Made by a program: the position numbers and the translations under genes | Shown here: positions 31,147 through 40,981 of the stretch, piece by piece | How the letters are laid out: every line of letters begins with the position of its first letter | How positions within the stretch are numbered: the first letter of the stretch is position 1 | The notes under the pieces: generated by a model | Database searches by the model: none | What the model was told of the DNA's origin: nothing | What the model saw: only the letters and a program-made list of their open reading frames with translations | Assembly (NCBI RefSeq): GCF_001039355.2 | Contig: NW_019775635.1 | Coordinates: 867,569-927,568, forward strand | Length of the DNA stretch: 60,000 nucleotides | DNA from: Lingula anatina | Lineage: Eukaryota; Brachiopoda; Lingulata; Lingulida; Lingulidae | Direction: 5' to 3'

Positions 31147-31326
31147 CAGGCACGTAGCCAGCAATTTCAAAAGGGGGGTTCTTTTTTCTGAAAAAGTGGA
31201 CCTTTTCCCATAAAAACTTCATGTACATATACCTAGGTCAAACTTTACCCACAGTGGACCTTTTCCCAGCAAAAGGGGCGGTTCTTTCGAACCCCCCGAC
31301 CCCCCCCCTCCCTGGCTACGGGCCTG
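31147..31326. mobile_element. 180-bp TIR element with TAAGT target duplication
   Basis: Starts CAGGCACGTAGCCAG and ends CTGGCTACGGGCCTG (inverted). It is flanked by TAAGT at 31142-31146 and 31327-31331. The paralogous empty site at about 47146 reads AATAAATAAGTTTTCCC with one TAAGT, so the insertion followed the segmental duplication. Non-autonomous DNA element; it contains two GTGGACCTTTTCCCA segments. Confidence 0.8.
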
Positions 31327-31410
31327 TAAGTTTTCCCTTGTTGGCGCTGAAATGAACGCTTCATGTTTTTTTTTACGAAAACAACCAGCAGAGCCTCGGA
31401 AAGAAAGAGT

Positions 31411-31710
31411 CATTTAACCCAGGGCTCAGCTGTCCATCTTTGATTTGTGAGAAAAGGGAAAATGTCAGATAAGATGCTTCGGGTTGTAGTAAGGTTATAT
31501 CTAGGGTTAGGGTTGGGGTTAGGTTAGGTTAAGCCCCATGTCAGCTCTGAAAAATATGTTTCATTCTTTTTTTCACGAAAATAACCAACAAAGACTCTGA
31601 AAGAGAAGGTCATTTTACCCAGGGCTCAGCTGTCCGTATTTGGTTTGTGACAAAAGCTAAAATGTCAGATAAGATGCTCTGGATTGTAGTAAGGTTATAT
31701 CCAGAACAAT
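31411..31710. repeat. Direct repeat pair (about 197-bp period) with a telomere-like tract between
   Basis: The block with CCCAGGGCTCAGCTGTCC and AAAATGTCAGATAAGATGCT occurs twice here, again twice at about 47236-47530, and singly near 27473 and 45020. Between the pair lie TTAGGG-type repeats (31501-31531). Confidence 0.65.
31501..31531 (+). repeat. Interstitial telomere-like TTAGGG/TTAGG tract
   Basis: Reads CTAGGGTTAGGGTTGGGGTT then AGGTTAGGTT. A degraded counterpart stands at 47332-47353 in the duplicated unit. Too short to be a telomere. Confidence 0.6.
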
Positions 31711-31834
31711 CATCATGTTGAAATGAAGGAGTACCGTAGCCAACGCCCAGGAACTTCATTTAAACAAAGCAAAGCACTTGTCAGAACACCGCTACGATCA
31801 AATTGTTTATTTGCTACACGAAATCGAACAATAG

Positions 31835-32545
31835 CTGTTTTAAGGTTATTGTAGCCCTTTATTATCATCCAGATACCGAAAATGAATCTATTCTCTGCCT
31901 CTAATTATTCAATAATGCATCTATCGTTGTGCTGATTTAAAACAATAAAAAGTCCCTCGAAAAACAAAAAAATATCGGCGTTTATATTTTTTCGTTGCAA
32001 TATATAAGCTTAGGCAACTCAAAGCTTTAATCGTCAGTTTAACACCTTTCTATTTTAGGTTAAAATGGAAATCAGTATGGGGAGTAACTTCAATCCCTGA
32101 ACAAGATTTTATCACGAGAATTAGCAGAGGTGACCAGAAGAATATAGGCGACAATCCCGTGAAATAATTTTGGTTTAAATGTTTTTAGTTATGGAGTAAT
32201 GAGCCCCTAATTACAGACTTTCATTAAACGAATGCATTATTTTGCTTTTTCGACGATGAAAGATGAACTAAGACTTTTAAGAAAATTCGCTATCAGGGTT
32301 TTGAGGTACTAAATGGTGATATTAAATCAGCGTTAAAACAGTGATCGTGGGTGATCAGGTAAAAGAGAAATTTGAGAAACCAATTTTTCAGTTCTTACCC
32401 CAAAATTGCGATTATGGCGTCACCCGTAAGATGACATATGTATAAATGTTAATTAATTTAGTCACTGAACACTGAAGGTTGATTTATTACCCAAAAGAAT
32501 GTATGTAAGGCAGAAAATAAGGAGTTTTGGGCGAAGGGTGACAAT
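31835..32545. repeat. Upstream direct repeat of the R1 3' flank
   Basis: Strongly similar to sequence after R1 (about 37320-38220), including ATTATCATCCAGATACCGAA and GTAAGATGACATATGTATAA segments. It includes a stop-broken relative of the open segment following R1. R1 therefore sits between direct repeats, as expected from tandem duplication. Confidence 0.65.
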
Positions 32546-32894
32546 ATCCTTAAAATTCGCTATTCTAGTGATGCCACGTTTCCAAATCTTTTACTTTCCC
32601 TGTTATTTGTCATATGGATTTAACATCCTGTCTTTCGAAGAAAACTTATAAAAGCGCAAAATATTTGAGTTTTGATACTAGAAGATTGCAGACATCCAAA
32701 AGATGTCTTAACAATTATATGAGTGTGCGGTGTAATACTGTGTTACAGGTATGTTTCTGATTGGCTTAAACCATTTGTCTTGCTCTTGCTGATTGGTTCA
32801 AATCATTCATCTTTGTGACACGGCAATTCTGAACCTCTAAACCTCTAAAACGACGATACCAGCCATCTTCCAAAAACACGTAAGCGTCAGCGTG

Positions 32895-32902
32895 TATATA
32901 AG
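32895..32902 (+). promoter_or_regulatory. TATA box and inverted CCAAT boxes of R1
   Basis: TATATAAG lies about 45 bp before the R1 start codon. GATTGG motifs at about 32759 and 32791 are possible inverted CCAAT boxes. All are kept in R2. Confidence 0.6.
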
Positions 32903-32946
32903 CAAAATACCATAGCAGAGCATTAGAAAAAAGAGGGTAATCAAAC

Positions 32947-34835
32947 ATGAAGGTCGTAATGCTTTTGGCGATGGTTTTGTATTTTTTGGTCAGTTCAAAA
33001 AGTTTTAATGATGGTCATGCAGCTAATTTGCCAAAGCAAAGAAACCCTAGGTCAACAAGTAACTCCGCCACTGTCACGTCTACAACTTTGTTTTCTCCTG
33101 AAACCGTCAGCAGTCGCGACAACCAGTTGAGAACGACTCGGCCTAGGCACGAAAGCACCAGAGACCAAACCGGCCCTCCAGTGGTCACTGAAAGTGACAA
33201 CCTCATTATCACAGACCAAAGGAGCACTGGTCACGAATCTCAAGAACATTCATTTAACCCAACACCGAAGCTAGACCAGGTTGGTTCAACTTTTTCAATG
33301 CTGTATTCACAGAGAGAACTGATGCTGTTGAACGTAACAGTTAACACCCCGTTTTGTGCTAGCCGTAAAGACAGCTTGACCAATGATGTCGTCCTAGTAA
33401 CTTGTTTCTGCGACGACTTGTGTAACGTGTTTGGTGATTGCTGTTGGCCATACGACCGCTTTTGCAACGAAACCAGAATCACGGGCTTTGAAATACAGAG
33501 AAATGATACAAAGTGTTGGTTACAGGCATCTAGAGAAATCGCTGACGATGACAGTAAATTCTATTGGGTCGTGTCTTCATGTCCAAGTCACTGGAGTGAT
33601 GAAGATGTTCGAAAGAAATGCGAGTTCAATGGTTGGTCCACTGACATCAATGTTTTATTGCCCGTCTCGTCAACAAAGGCAAATGTCACATTTAAAAACG
33701 CTTTCTGTGCAGCATGTCACAAAGCGATGTCACACACAGCATGGAAACCCAAGATTTTTTGTCAGAAGTCACAAATCGAAGTTTTCAAAGACGTTAAGAC
33801 CGTTGCCGGACTTTTGGAGCAGATTCATTTGACACCAGATTGCATGGTGCTCTTTGATGCTCCGGAACAGCACCCAGGGCGCCCTTGCATAGGCCCTGGA
33901 GGGGTGCACGAACCACTGAGTGGGACGGTTGACGGGATATGTCCAAACAGAGCCGACGCTGAGTCCTCGCGTCTTTGTAATTACGGACCCGTGTCCGTGA
34001 CTTATTTTGCAGGACCCCATGGATACTCTTATGGTCGAAATATTTACTGTTGGCTTTGTCGCCTGCCACGGATTACTATCCCAAGCATTCAAAAGTGTAA
34101 CGAAAATGGTAAGTCATCTTGATCATACGTTTGTTATTTTTATTGAGGCCATTACCAAAAAGAAAGAGAAATTGTGTCATAATATTCTTACCTGCTTTTT
34201 GTTTATGATCCATTATTATTATTTTAAATACGCTTTCCAACTGTTTTGATCTTAAAGTAACTGACTTAGCGACCCCATTCACAATCACAATGTTCACTGA
34301 GAATAAAATTGGAGTCATTTGACTCTCTAGTCAGAGTCCAGCACCCCTTGACCCTCATGGAGTTAATTTGACTCCTATATAAGGGTCAAATTACCCCACT
34401 ACCAGAGCTTTAGACTCTCTTATCAAAGTCAATCACCCCCTGGCTCTCATGGAGTCAATCTGACTCTAAAATCAGAGTCAAATTATCGGGGGCCAGTGTC
34501 TGGCTGACCCCTTTCACCGACTTGTTTCGCTCGCTGGACAGTAAGCTTCGTTTCATTACTTGTGATGGCAGTGAGCAGACGGCGTGGAGAGAACAGTTTT
34601 CATCTTGCTTTGTCAGTATAAACATAACTTTATTGACCATAGTTGGTTTTATGCATGGACAAGTGGTTTTCAGTGTGTTTCTGCATGCAGATCTCGTGCA
34701 CTTATTACTGGCCCGGGCTTTCAGTTGCCACACCCTTATGTGGTATGTTGGTATACAGGTCAGCAGGTTTTGTTTCCAGGTTGTCAGTGTCATGTCAGTG
34801 GAGAGGTATGCTCACTAATTGGTATATTTGTGGTG

Positions 34836-34878
<43 letters not shown>

Positions 34879-37251
34879 TTGTGTGTGTGTGTCATACTGT
34901 TTATTACCAGATTTACAAACTGTTTGTTATTGCTCCTTTCATACCACATGTGACCGCATGGTCGAGTGGTTAGAGTGTCCGCCTGTGGGACAGGATAACG
35001 TGGGCTCGAACCCGTCCGGGGACACAACAGTCTGGAGTCAATGATACTTGCTGTCTCTCCCCTTGGTACTATTGTTAATGTTTTTTGTTCGTGATGTCCC
35101 AAGGAGTAAAAAATTCCTTAGTATGGCGTCATGTCTCTTTTGTAGAGATATATCAAGGGATGAACGGATGTGTGAATGGAGTCAATTGTGACCCTCCTGT
35201 GGGGTCTGGAATGGCATTACTCCATTGGTGTCAACTTGACTCCAATTGGGAGTTATTTTAGGCACCACTGCTGGACTCCAAGTTTGGAGTCACTTGGACT
35301 CCGATTTTATTCTCAGTGTTTGGTATAGTTAGATAAAATTCTATTAACTTATCGATTTATTAGGACGATTATTTTGCACATCATTTTTTGTGCACCTAAT
35401 ACTTGACCTTTCAACCTCCAGACGAACTAGAGAGGAAGGGGTTCGAACCACATGGCCTTTCTGCTTTAATTGATTATCACAGAGAGGCACGCTGCCAGGA
35501 AACTTGGACTCGCGTAAGCATGCATAATTCTTTAACTCATTTGCGCCACATTAAAATATAGTTGAAACCTGAAATATAAACGAAAATAACACTTCGAATA
35601 TATCATCTGAAGAGTTCATATTCTTCATATTTGCAGTGTTGTCTTTATTCTGGTACATGAATCCATTGGTAGTTGGGTTACCTTTACAGAAAATTCTAGA
35701 AGAATTTTTAAGGGGAGTCTGTTATTGTATCTAATGTAGGGATTTTTTTTCCATTTTGTTATATGTTATCATTTGTATATGTTCCCCTAGTGAGCCTCCA
35801 AGTATGGTAAATTAAAGTGAGTAATGTAGAAAGTTGTCATTCTATTTCATTATTTCATTGAATTGTCAAATTTGACTTATAACGGCAACCTATAAGCACG
35901 CTGGCCTTACCACGCACAGGAAAATGTACCTGTAGTTTAAATTGTTTTATACAAATTCAGGCCTACCCAACTACCAGACTCGGCACCGAATGATCCGGTA
36001 GATCGGACCACACTACCCGTTTTGAAGTTGTGCGTCAGTACGAATTTCACAGTATCATATACCCCGGAACAAATTTTGAAATGAGATGAGATGCACTACT
36101 TTCCAACCCCGCTCAGAATCATCGCTATCGCATCGGTTAGGCAGGAGCGGTGTCGCGTCGGATACTTCGAAGCTCGTACTGACGCATACCTTGAAACGGG
36201 TAGTGTGGTCCCAACTACCGGTGAATTCAGGATCATTCGGTGTCGAGTCTGGTAGTTGGGTAGGCCTGATATTTTTCCACTAGCACACGCCTCATAAACG
36301 GTAAATGCCGTTTGCGATCTCGAACCTGGGATTTGTTATCGCGAACGAATTAAATACTTAAATCGCGATGTCATGGCGTGAATGTATAATAAGTGGTCGC
36401 TGGCATCACATGTACCCCATGTACATAAAAGCTAGCATTCATCCGGGTCTCTAGCAATTAACAAAGGGTTCTTTTTCTCAACCCCCAACCCGTACATGCG
36501 GAACGTACCGAACAGGTACCGAAAAGATTCGCGATTTGTATCGCGGTGCTCGCGCCCACTAAATTTACGTTCGTGGCATGATATCGCAGTTTGAGCCAAT
36601 AATTCGTCATTTGCGATCACGAACCCGAGGCTCGAAATCAGGAAAGCCTTATTCGTTTTTATGACCTGTACCATTTGGATTGTATTTTAGGATGCCTGTA
36701 AGCAGTCCGAAGAATGTCCAGCGGATGTAAAGTGGTGCTCTCTCCCCCTCGATCTTATCATTAACTTGACATTCAAATTAAGTATCCAACTCAGTCCTAT
36801 AGAGCCCATTAAGAGACCATGTGAGTTTTTGGCACTCTGCACTCTTGGCTTCAAGTTTTTTAGTGGGGGAGACTTATCTAGCTTTTCACCACGTGGCGCG
36901 TGGGTGCTATCAGAAGAAGGGATAGAAGGAGATTGGTGCACACTACCCCGAGATGAGAGGGGTAATATCACCATCGTTATACCGATAAGACTTAAGCAGG
37001 GCGTTCATCGTGTGAGCGACGCCGATCGATTGTTCGAGGGCTTTGTGGATGAAGTCAAAGTAAAATCTCACCGTCAGATTTATTTCAAAATTAATTTTAA
37101 CGTCAATTTTATGAGATACCGCAACTCCTTAAGTGCGATCTCGTCTGGAAAAAAGAGTGCCGGTATCCCAACATCTCTCTCTCCAGTCCAAGTCAATCTT
37201 ATGTTCTGGCAGGCTTTGATAGCAATTTTCATCAATTATATGTACATCTAA
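32947..37251 (+). CDS. R1: secreted or surface protein with somatomedin-B-like and class-B GPCR-ectodomain-like cysteine-rich region
   Basis: Three exons, 32947-34108, 35422-35513 and 36691-37251 (TAA), phases 1 and 0, GT-AG ends; 604 residues. ATG has A at -3 and follows a TATA box. Signal peptide residues 1-19 (MKVVMLLAMVLYFLVSS). Residues 30-110 are Ser/Thr-rich, likely extended. Residues 153-173 (CFCDDLCNVFGDCCWPYDRFC) resemble a somatomedin-B cysteine cluster. Residues 212-260 hold CPSHWSDEDVRKKCE and TFKNAFCAACHKA, resembling ectodomains of lophotrochozoan adhesion/Methuselah-like receptors. Many N-glycosylation sequons. Exon 3 ends in a hydrophobic tail (LMFWQALIAIFINYMYI) directly before the stop, which could be a membrane or GPI-anchor signal. 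No seven-helix region is seen before the next gene. Family resemblance is from motifs only; ligand unknown. Confidence 0.8.
34295..35318. mobile_element. 1.02-kb TIR element in R1 intron 1 (absent from R2)
   Basis: Starts CACTGAGAATAAAATTGGAG and ends with its inverted copy (CTCCGATTTTATTCTCAGTG). R2 has an empty site near 51632-51645. The element is rich in alternating GAGTCAAATT/AATTTGACTC motifs near both ends, and carries (TA)n(GT)n at 34835-34891 and a tRNA-like segment. No transposase frame was recognised. The target duplication is not clear (GTT on both sides). Confidence 0.75.
34950..35175 (+). mobile_element. tRNA-derived SINE-like sequence
   Basis: Pol III promoter pair: box A TGGTCGAGTGG at 34959-34969 and box B GGCTCGAACCC at 35003-35013, spaced as in a tRNA, with an anticodon-arm-like GTCCGCCTGTGGGAC between. 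The acceptor ends do not pair, so it is a tRNA-like SINE head, not a tRNA gene. The 3' limit is uncertain; it sits inside the 34295-35318 element. Confidence 0.6.
35957..36269. mobile_element. 313-bp foldback element in R1 intron 2
   Basis: Left end TCAGGCCTACCCAACTACCA and continuing GACTCGGCACCGAATGATC; the right end is the near-perfect inverse ending GGGTAGGCCTGA. Inner CGGGTAGTGTGGTC and GTACTGACGCA arms also pair. Shared with R2 intron 2 (52318-52639), so it predates the duplication. Confidence 0.75.
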
Positions 37252-37290
37252 ATGTGCAGATATCTTTATATATTGTTTTATTCATTTCAG

Positions 37291-37427
37291 TTTATGCCAG
37301 TAGTGGTGCATTCATTAAGGATATAGTAACCCTTGATTATCATCCAGATACCGAAAATGAGGTTTCCTCTATCTTATTAATCAGTAAAGCATCTATCTTT
37401 GTACTGATAAAAAACTCGAAAATATGA
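37291..37427 (+). pseudogene. Candidate fourth exon (or its relic) of R1
   Basis: Begins after a strong pyrimidine-rich acceptor (TTTATTCATTTCAG) and is open for 44 codons in one phase (YASSGAFIKDIVTLDYHPDT and on). The same acceptor and an open frame occur after R2 (53669-53865), and stop-broken relatives occur at about 31840 and 47640. No donor in exon 3 joins it in frame convincingly, and exon 3 already has its own stop. It could be a lost receptor exon or an alternative isoform. Confidence 0.35.
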
Positions 37428-39912
37428 AATATCGGCGTTTATATTTCTCGTTGCAATGTACCGCGGTATAAACCTAGGCAGCTCAGTGCTTTAATCGTCA
37501 ATTAAAAACCTTTCTATTTTGAGGTGAGAGAGCAATCGGTATGGGGCATAACTTATCCTTGAACAAGATTTTTATCACGAAAATTGGCGGAGTTTACCAC
37601 GAGTGTTAGCTACAATACCGTGCCGCCATTTTGGTTTAAATGTTTTTGAGATTTTCATCAAACAAAGGCATTATTTTGCTTTAATATTAACTAAGACTTC
37701 CAAGAAAAATCGCTGGCAGGGATTTAGAAGACTAAATCAGACGTTTTAAACGGACTGGGCGTTTACTAACACTACCCTCAGATCTTTTAGCACTAACACA
37801 CATATTAACCACCTAACCCAGAAATTAACCAGCACTACCAGAGCAGATGAATGTTAGTGCTAGGAATCGCGTTGTTGGTGCTAAATAATTGTACGGTGTA
37901 CTGGTAAATTCGTGTGCTTTGTGGTTGATATTACTGTTTGTACTAAAAGATCTGCGGGTAGTGTTAATAGTCGCGTAATCCGTTTATAAGGCCGGTAAAT
38001 AGTGTCATTAAATTGGCGTTTTAACGTTTAAAAACAGTGATCGCGGATCAGGTAAAAGAGAAATTTGAGATACCGATTTTTCAGTTCTTACTCCAAAATT
38101 GCAATTATGACATCACCCGTAAGATGACTTATGTATAAATGTTAATTAATTTAGTCACTGAACACTGAAGGTTTATCTAATACCCAAAAGAATGTGTGTA
38201 AGGCAGTAAATATAGTTTCGATTACTAATTAAATAAACTGGTTATAATGGTCATTGGCATGACTGACGACCAGGGTTTGAACTGCAATCTAGCTGCAGTG
38301 TCTGGTCTTACAATTTTTAGTTTATGAGAGATGAGCCCGCATTATATCGCCTCTTTACTACTGTAGTATTTATAATATCAAATTTCCTGGCACCGTCTGT
38401 ACTATTTACTGATTATTTTGATTAAATAGACTTTAGAACTATTAAAGTCATCAGTTGGAGTTAGCAAATTCACCCCAATGTATTTTAAAGCGACAACATT
38501 ATCTCATAAAATGACACCTTGATTTCTATGATATTGTATCAGATTTAAAAAGAAAAATATTAGGTATACTTCAGAAATTTCCATTGGCTCAAAGTACATG
38601 TATCACACGTACATGTAGGCAGATTTAATAAACATTTAACTGTACAATTTAAACGAATTTTAAATAATTTAATTGAAGCAACAGTTTCAGGAAAAACCTG
38701 ATATTTTAATGAAATTTGGACTTCAATAAAAGACCTTAAAACAAGTTTTCTGTGGTTGCAGTGTATGTATTTACATTTTCTTCTTTTTAAAACCCTACTC
38801 AATGTAACGGTCAACTTTTGCTTCAAATCTTAACTGATTCTTTATAAAATAAAAATCAACAACAAAACAACACCAAATTAACATATATGACAAATATTTA
38901 TTCTTCATGAACAAAAAAACTAGACAACATTGAAAATGACAATTTTTTTTTTATTTTGTAGTGAGAAATAAATATATAATTTTAAGATTATGAAACATAT
39001 GATATAATAACATATCATATGTTTCATATGATATGATATAATAACATATCTTGGGCGCCATGGAACTATCTATCTTACATATGCTAATACAGTGTATATA
39101 CCAATGCTACAGTATGTTTTTTTTTCATTTTGCACTGTATTTATTGTACAATGTACAACTATAGGCATCCATTGAAAGCATTTGTTATGAATAGTGTAAA
39201 AGAAAAATTCAGTATCCATGATATGACCTGTACTATCCCATCCTACAAAAAGCCAAAAAAAAAAAAAAAAAAAAAAGAAAGAAAGAAAGAAAAATGAATA
39301 AATAAGAACGCTACGGTCGACACATCCGATGAGGCAAACCCGTTTTTGAAATGAAAAACACAATGGGCACTCCTACCGCAATCTGCTCCAGTCACTCGTA
39401 CATTGCAGCATGTAGCTCGGTTGTGATATTTACGCTCCAGCCTTTAATCACATCTTATTTATTGGACTTGGTAGATGATATTATTTCATCTATCAACAAT
39501 TTATTGAAAAGCCTTAGGAACAAAGGCAATCGAAGTACCGTTTTATGCATCATTTTATTGCGGATAAAAATATCGTACAAGTAGTCCTAGAAGTCGTTAA
39601 CGGGAAAAGAGTACATGATAACCATTATATTCATGGAAATGCATTCTAAAAAGTAGAGAGAAGTAGAAGTAGAATAATATATTCCAGTTTTATGAAATAG
39701 TTATTTGGTAGACGGAAACATTTTAATCATTAGTGAGTATATTCAGCAGTTCTTTTTATCGTTCCTATTTTCGTGACATAATACAGTTCATGTGATTTTG
39801 CGTGTGTGTTAGCGTGTGCTAATGTGTGTTTATGTGTGCGCGCGTGTGTGAACGTGCGTGTATGTGTGAACTTGCAATTGCGCACGCCATCTTCTGCTTG
39901 TTTACGTGCCTG
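37428..39912. other. Convergent intergenic region between R1 and C1q-D
   Basis: No gene. Holds the MITE at 37745-37988, the R1 3' direct repeat to about 38220, and a block at 38,560-39,060 that recurs at 41,930-42,380 and 54,900-55,390. Poly-A plus (GAAA)n lies near 39256-39292. The C1q-D 3' flank has a minus-strand AATAAA near 39549. Confidence 0.6.
37745..37988. mobile_element. MITE-like element after R1
   Basis: Inverted ends: TAAACGGACTGGGCG..CTAACACTACC..AGATCTTTTAG at left, and CTAAAAGATCT..GGTAGTGTTAATA..CCGTTTATA at right. Internal repeats of TTAGTGCTA / AGCACTAAC. The same element follows R2 at 54135-54357, so it predates the duplication. Confidence 0.7.
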
Positions 39913-40577
39913 TTAATCTTCATACAAAAGGAATCCATTAAACGAGACATGAATGTGCTCTGGAAGGCTAATCGTAGCTCCATTCGGTTGCTGTTGGAGC
40001 CACACCCTGTCTCCCTTCTGCAGACGTAGTATGGCCTGGTTGGTCGAGGTATGATAGCCCGCGGACCCAAATGCTTCATTCACATAGCCGGCATTGGTGC
40101 GCAGGTACACTCTAGCACTCTTGACGCCGCTGTGAATAGCGAAAGTGAAGAAGTAGGTTCCGTCGACCGGTGCACGGAATGAGGAGACGTCATCGAAGCC
40201 TCGTCCAAGATTTGTCAGGGTCTTTTGAAACGCCAGATCGACAGCGGCGTTGCGGTTTCTCACAATTGAAGTAGACATGGCGGAGAATGCAACTTTGGTT
40301 TTTCCTGAAAATAGTAAAACCTGCTTGCTAGTGGCCTACACCTGGTAGTGCTGAAGATTAGATCTAGCCTGGTACTCAGTACTGATATTACTCACAACTG
40401 TACTCAACGTTCCCTCTACCAGTGCCTCAGATTGATCAAGTTTACACTACATTTTCACAACTTTGTCTCTTGTTAATTCTATCCAACTTTCTGTACTGTG
40501 AGCGGTTTATATGCGGAATTACTTTCATCCCTCTGCTGGCCCCTATTTTATAGAATACTTGCTGCACGCGCATGAGC

Positions 40578-40611
<34 letters not shown>

Positions 40612-40762
40612 TAGAGAGATAGAGAGAGAATGAGAGAAAAATTGTCTTACATGTACCTGGATAGGTGATGTGACAGGTTGGAGTGGGACACTGACTTTCT
40701 TCTGCATCTACCATAAGGCAGATAAAACTTGCCAAGACGAAGCTGATTGCTACAAATTGCAT
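39913..40762 (-). CDS. C1q-domain secreted protein, copy D (intact, with altered donor and lost cysteines)
   Basis: Exons 40762-40657 and 40304-39913, phase 1, 165 residues. Signal peptide MQFVAISFVLASFICLMVDA, then EESQCPTPTC. Compared with A and C, the first Cys is Ser and the AMC Cys is Ser, leaving two cysteines outside the C1q core. Two codons are deleted at the start of exon 2 (GKTKVAFSA). The C1q core is complete through VSFNGFLLYED. A six-base insertion at the donor gives CCAG|GTACATGTAAGAC: using GTACAT keeps the frame, whereas using the downstream GTAAGA would create TGA at the junction. Convergent with R1. Confidence 0.82.
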
Positions 40763-40818
40763 CGTGCAGCGTTTGTAAACAAATTCAACTGTGTTGTCGT
40801 GAACGTCTAATGAAATGA

Positions 40819-40826
40819 TTTATACT
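40819..40826 (-). promoter_or_regulatory. TATA-like box of C1q-D
   Basis: Minus strand GTATAAATCATTTC about 58 bp before the start codon; equivalent to the C1q-C and F boxes. Confidence 0.5.
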
Positions 40827-40848
40827 ACACAGACAAGGATATTTGAAG

Positions 40849-40981
40849 GTGACATTAGCCCTTTTTACACTAGCAAGCAATTGTGGTCCAATAAACCCTT
40901 GTTATCTGTCCTTTCACGTTACAAAAAATAGCCTTGATAGAACCGCGGTTTGGCGTCGAAATAGCTAAATTGAATGTTGTC
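40849..40981. repeat. Foldback-element relative upstream of C1q-D
   Basis: Starts GGTGACATTAGCCC and keeps ACACTAGCAAGCAA and AACCGCGGTTTGGCG segments, but is more decayed than the copies near C and F. Confidence 0.5.

Noticed and set aside
33015-33482. Antisense open frames over R1 and R2 exon 1
   Set aside because: These are shadows of the real coding frame on the opposite strand; the sense frame has the signal peptide, the cysteine pattern and the splice sites.
34950-35030. Functional tRNA gene
   Set aside because: A and B boxes are present, but the 5' and 3' acceptor strands do not pair and it is embedded in a mobile element, so it is better called SINE-like.
38560-38826. 88-95-codon minus-strand open frames repeated at 41861 and 54903
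   Set aside because: The frames recur because the DNA block is duplicated. They have different ends in each copy and no recognisable motif, so duplication rather than coding constraint explains them.
39351-39584. Plus-strand 77-codon frame starting MKNTMGTP beside C1q-D, with relatives beside every C1q copy
   Set aside because: The block is conserved by duplication, but stop codons interrupt it at different places in other copies (for example near 21045), so it is more likely C1q 3' flank.
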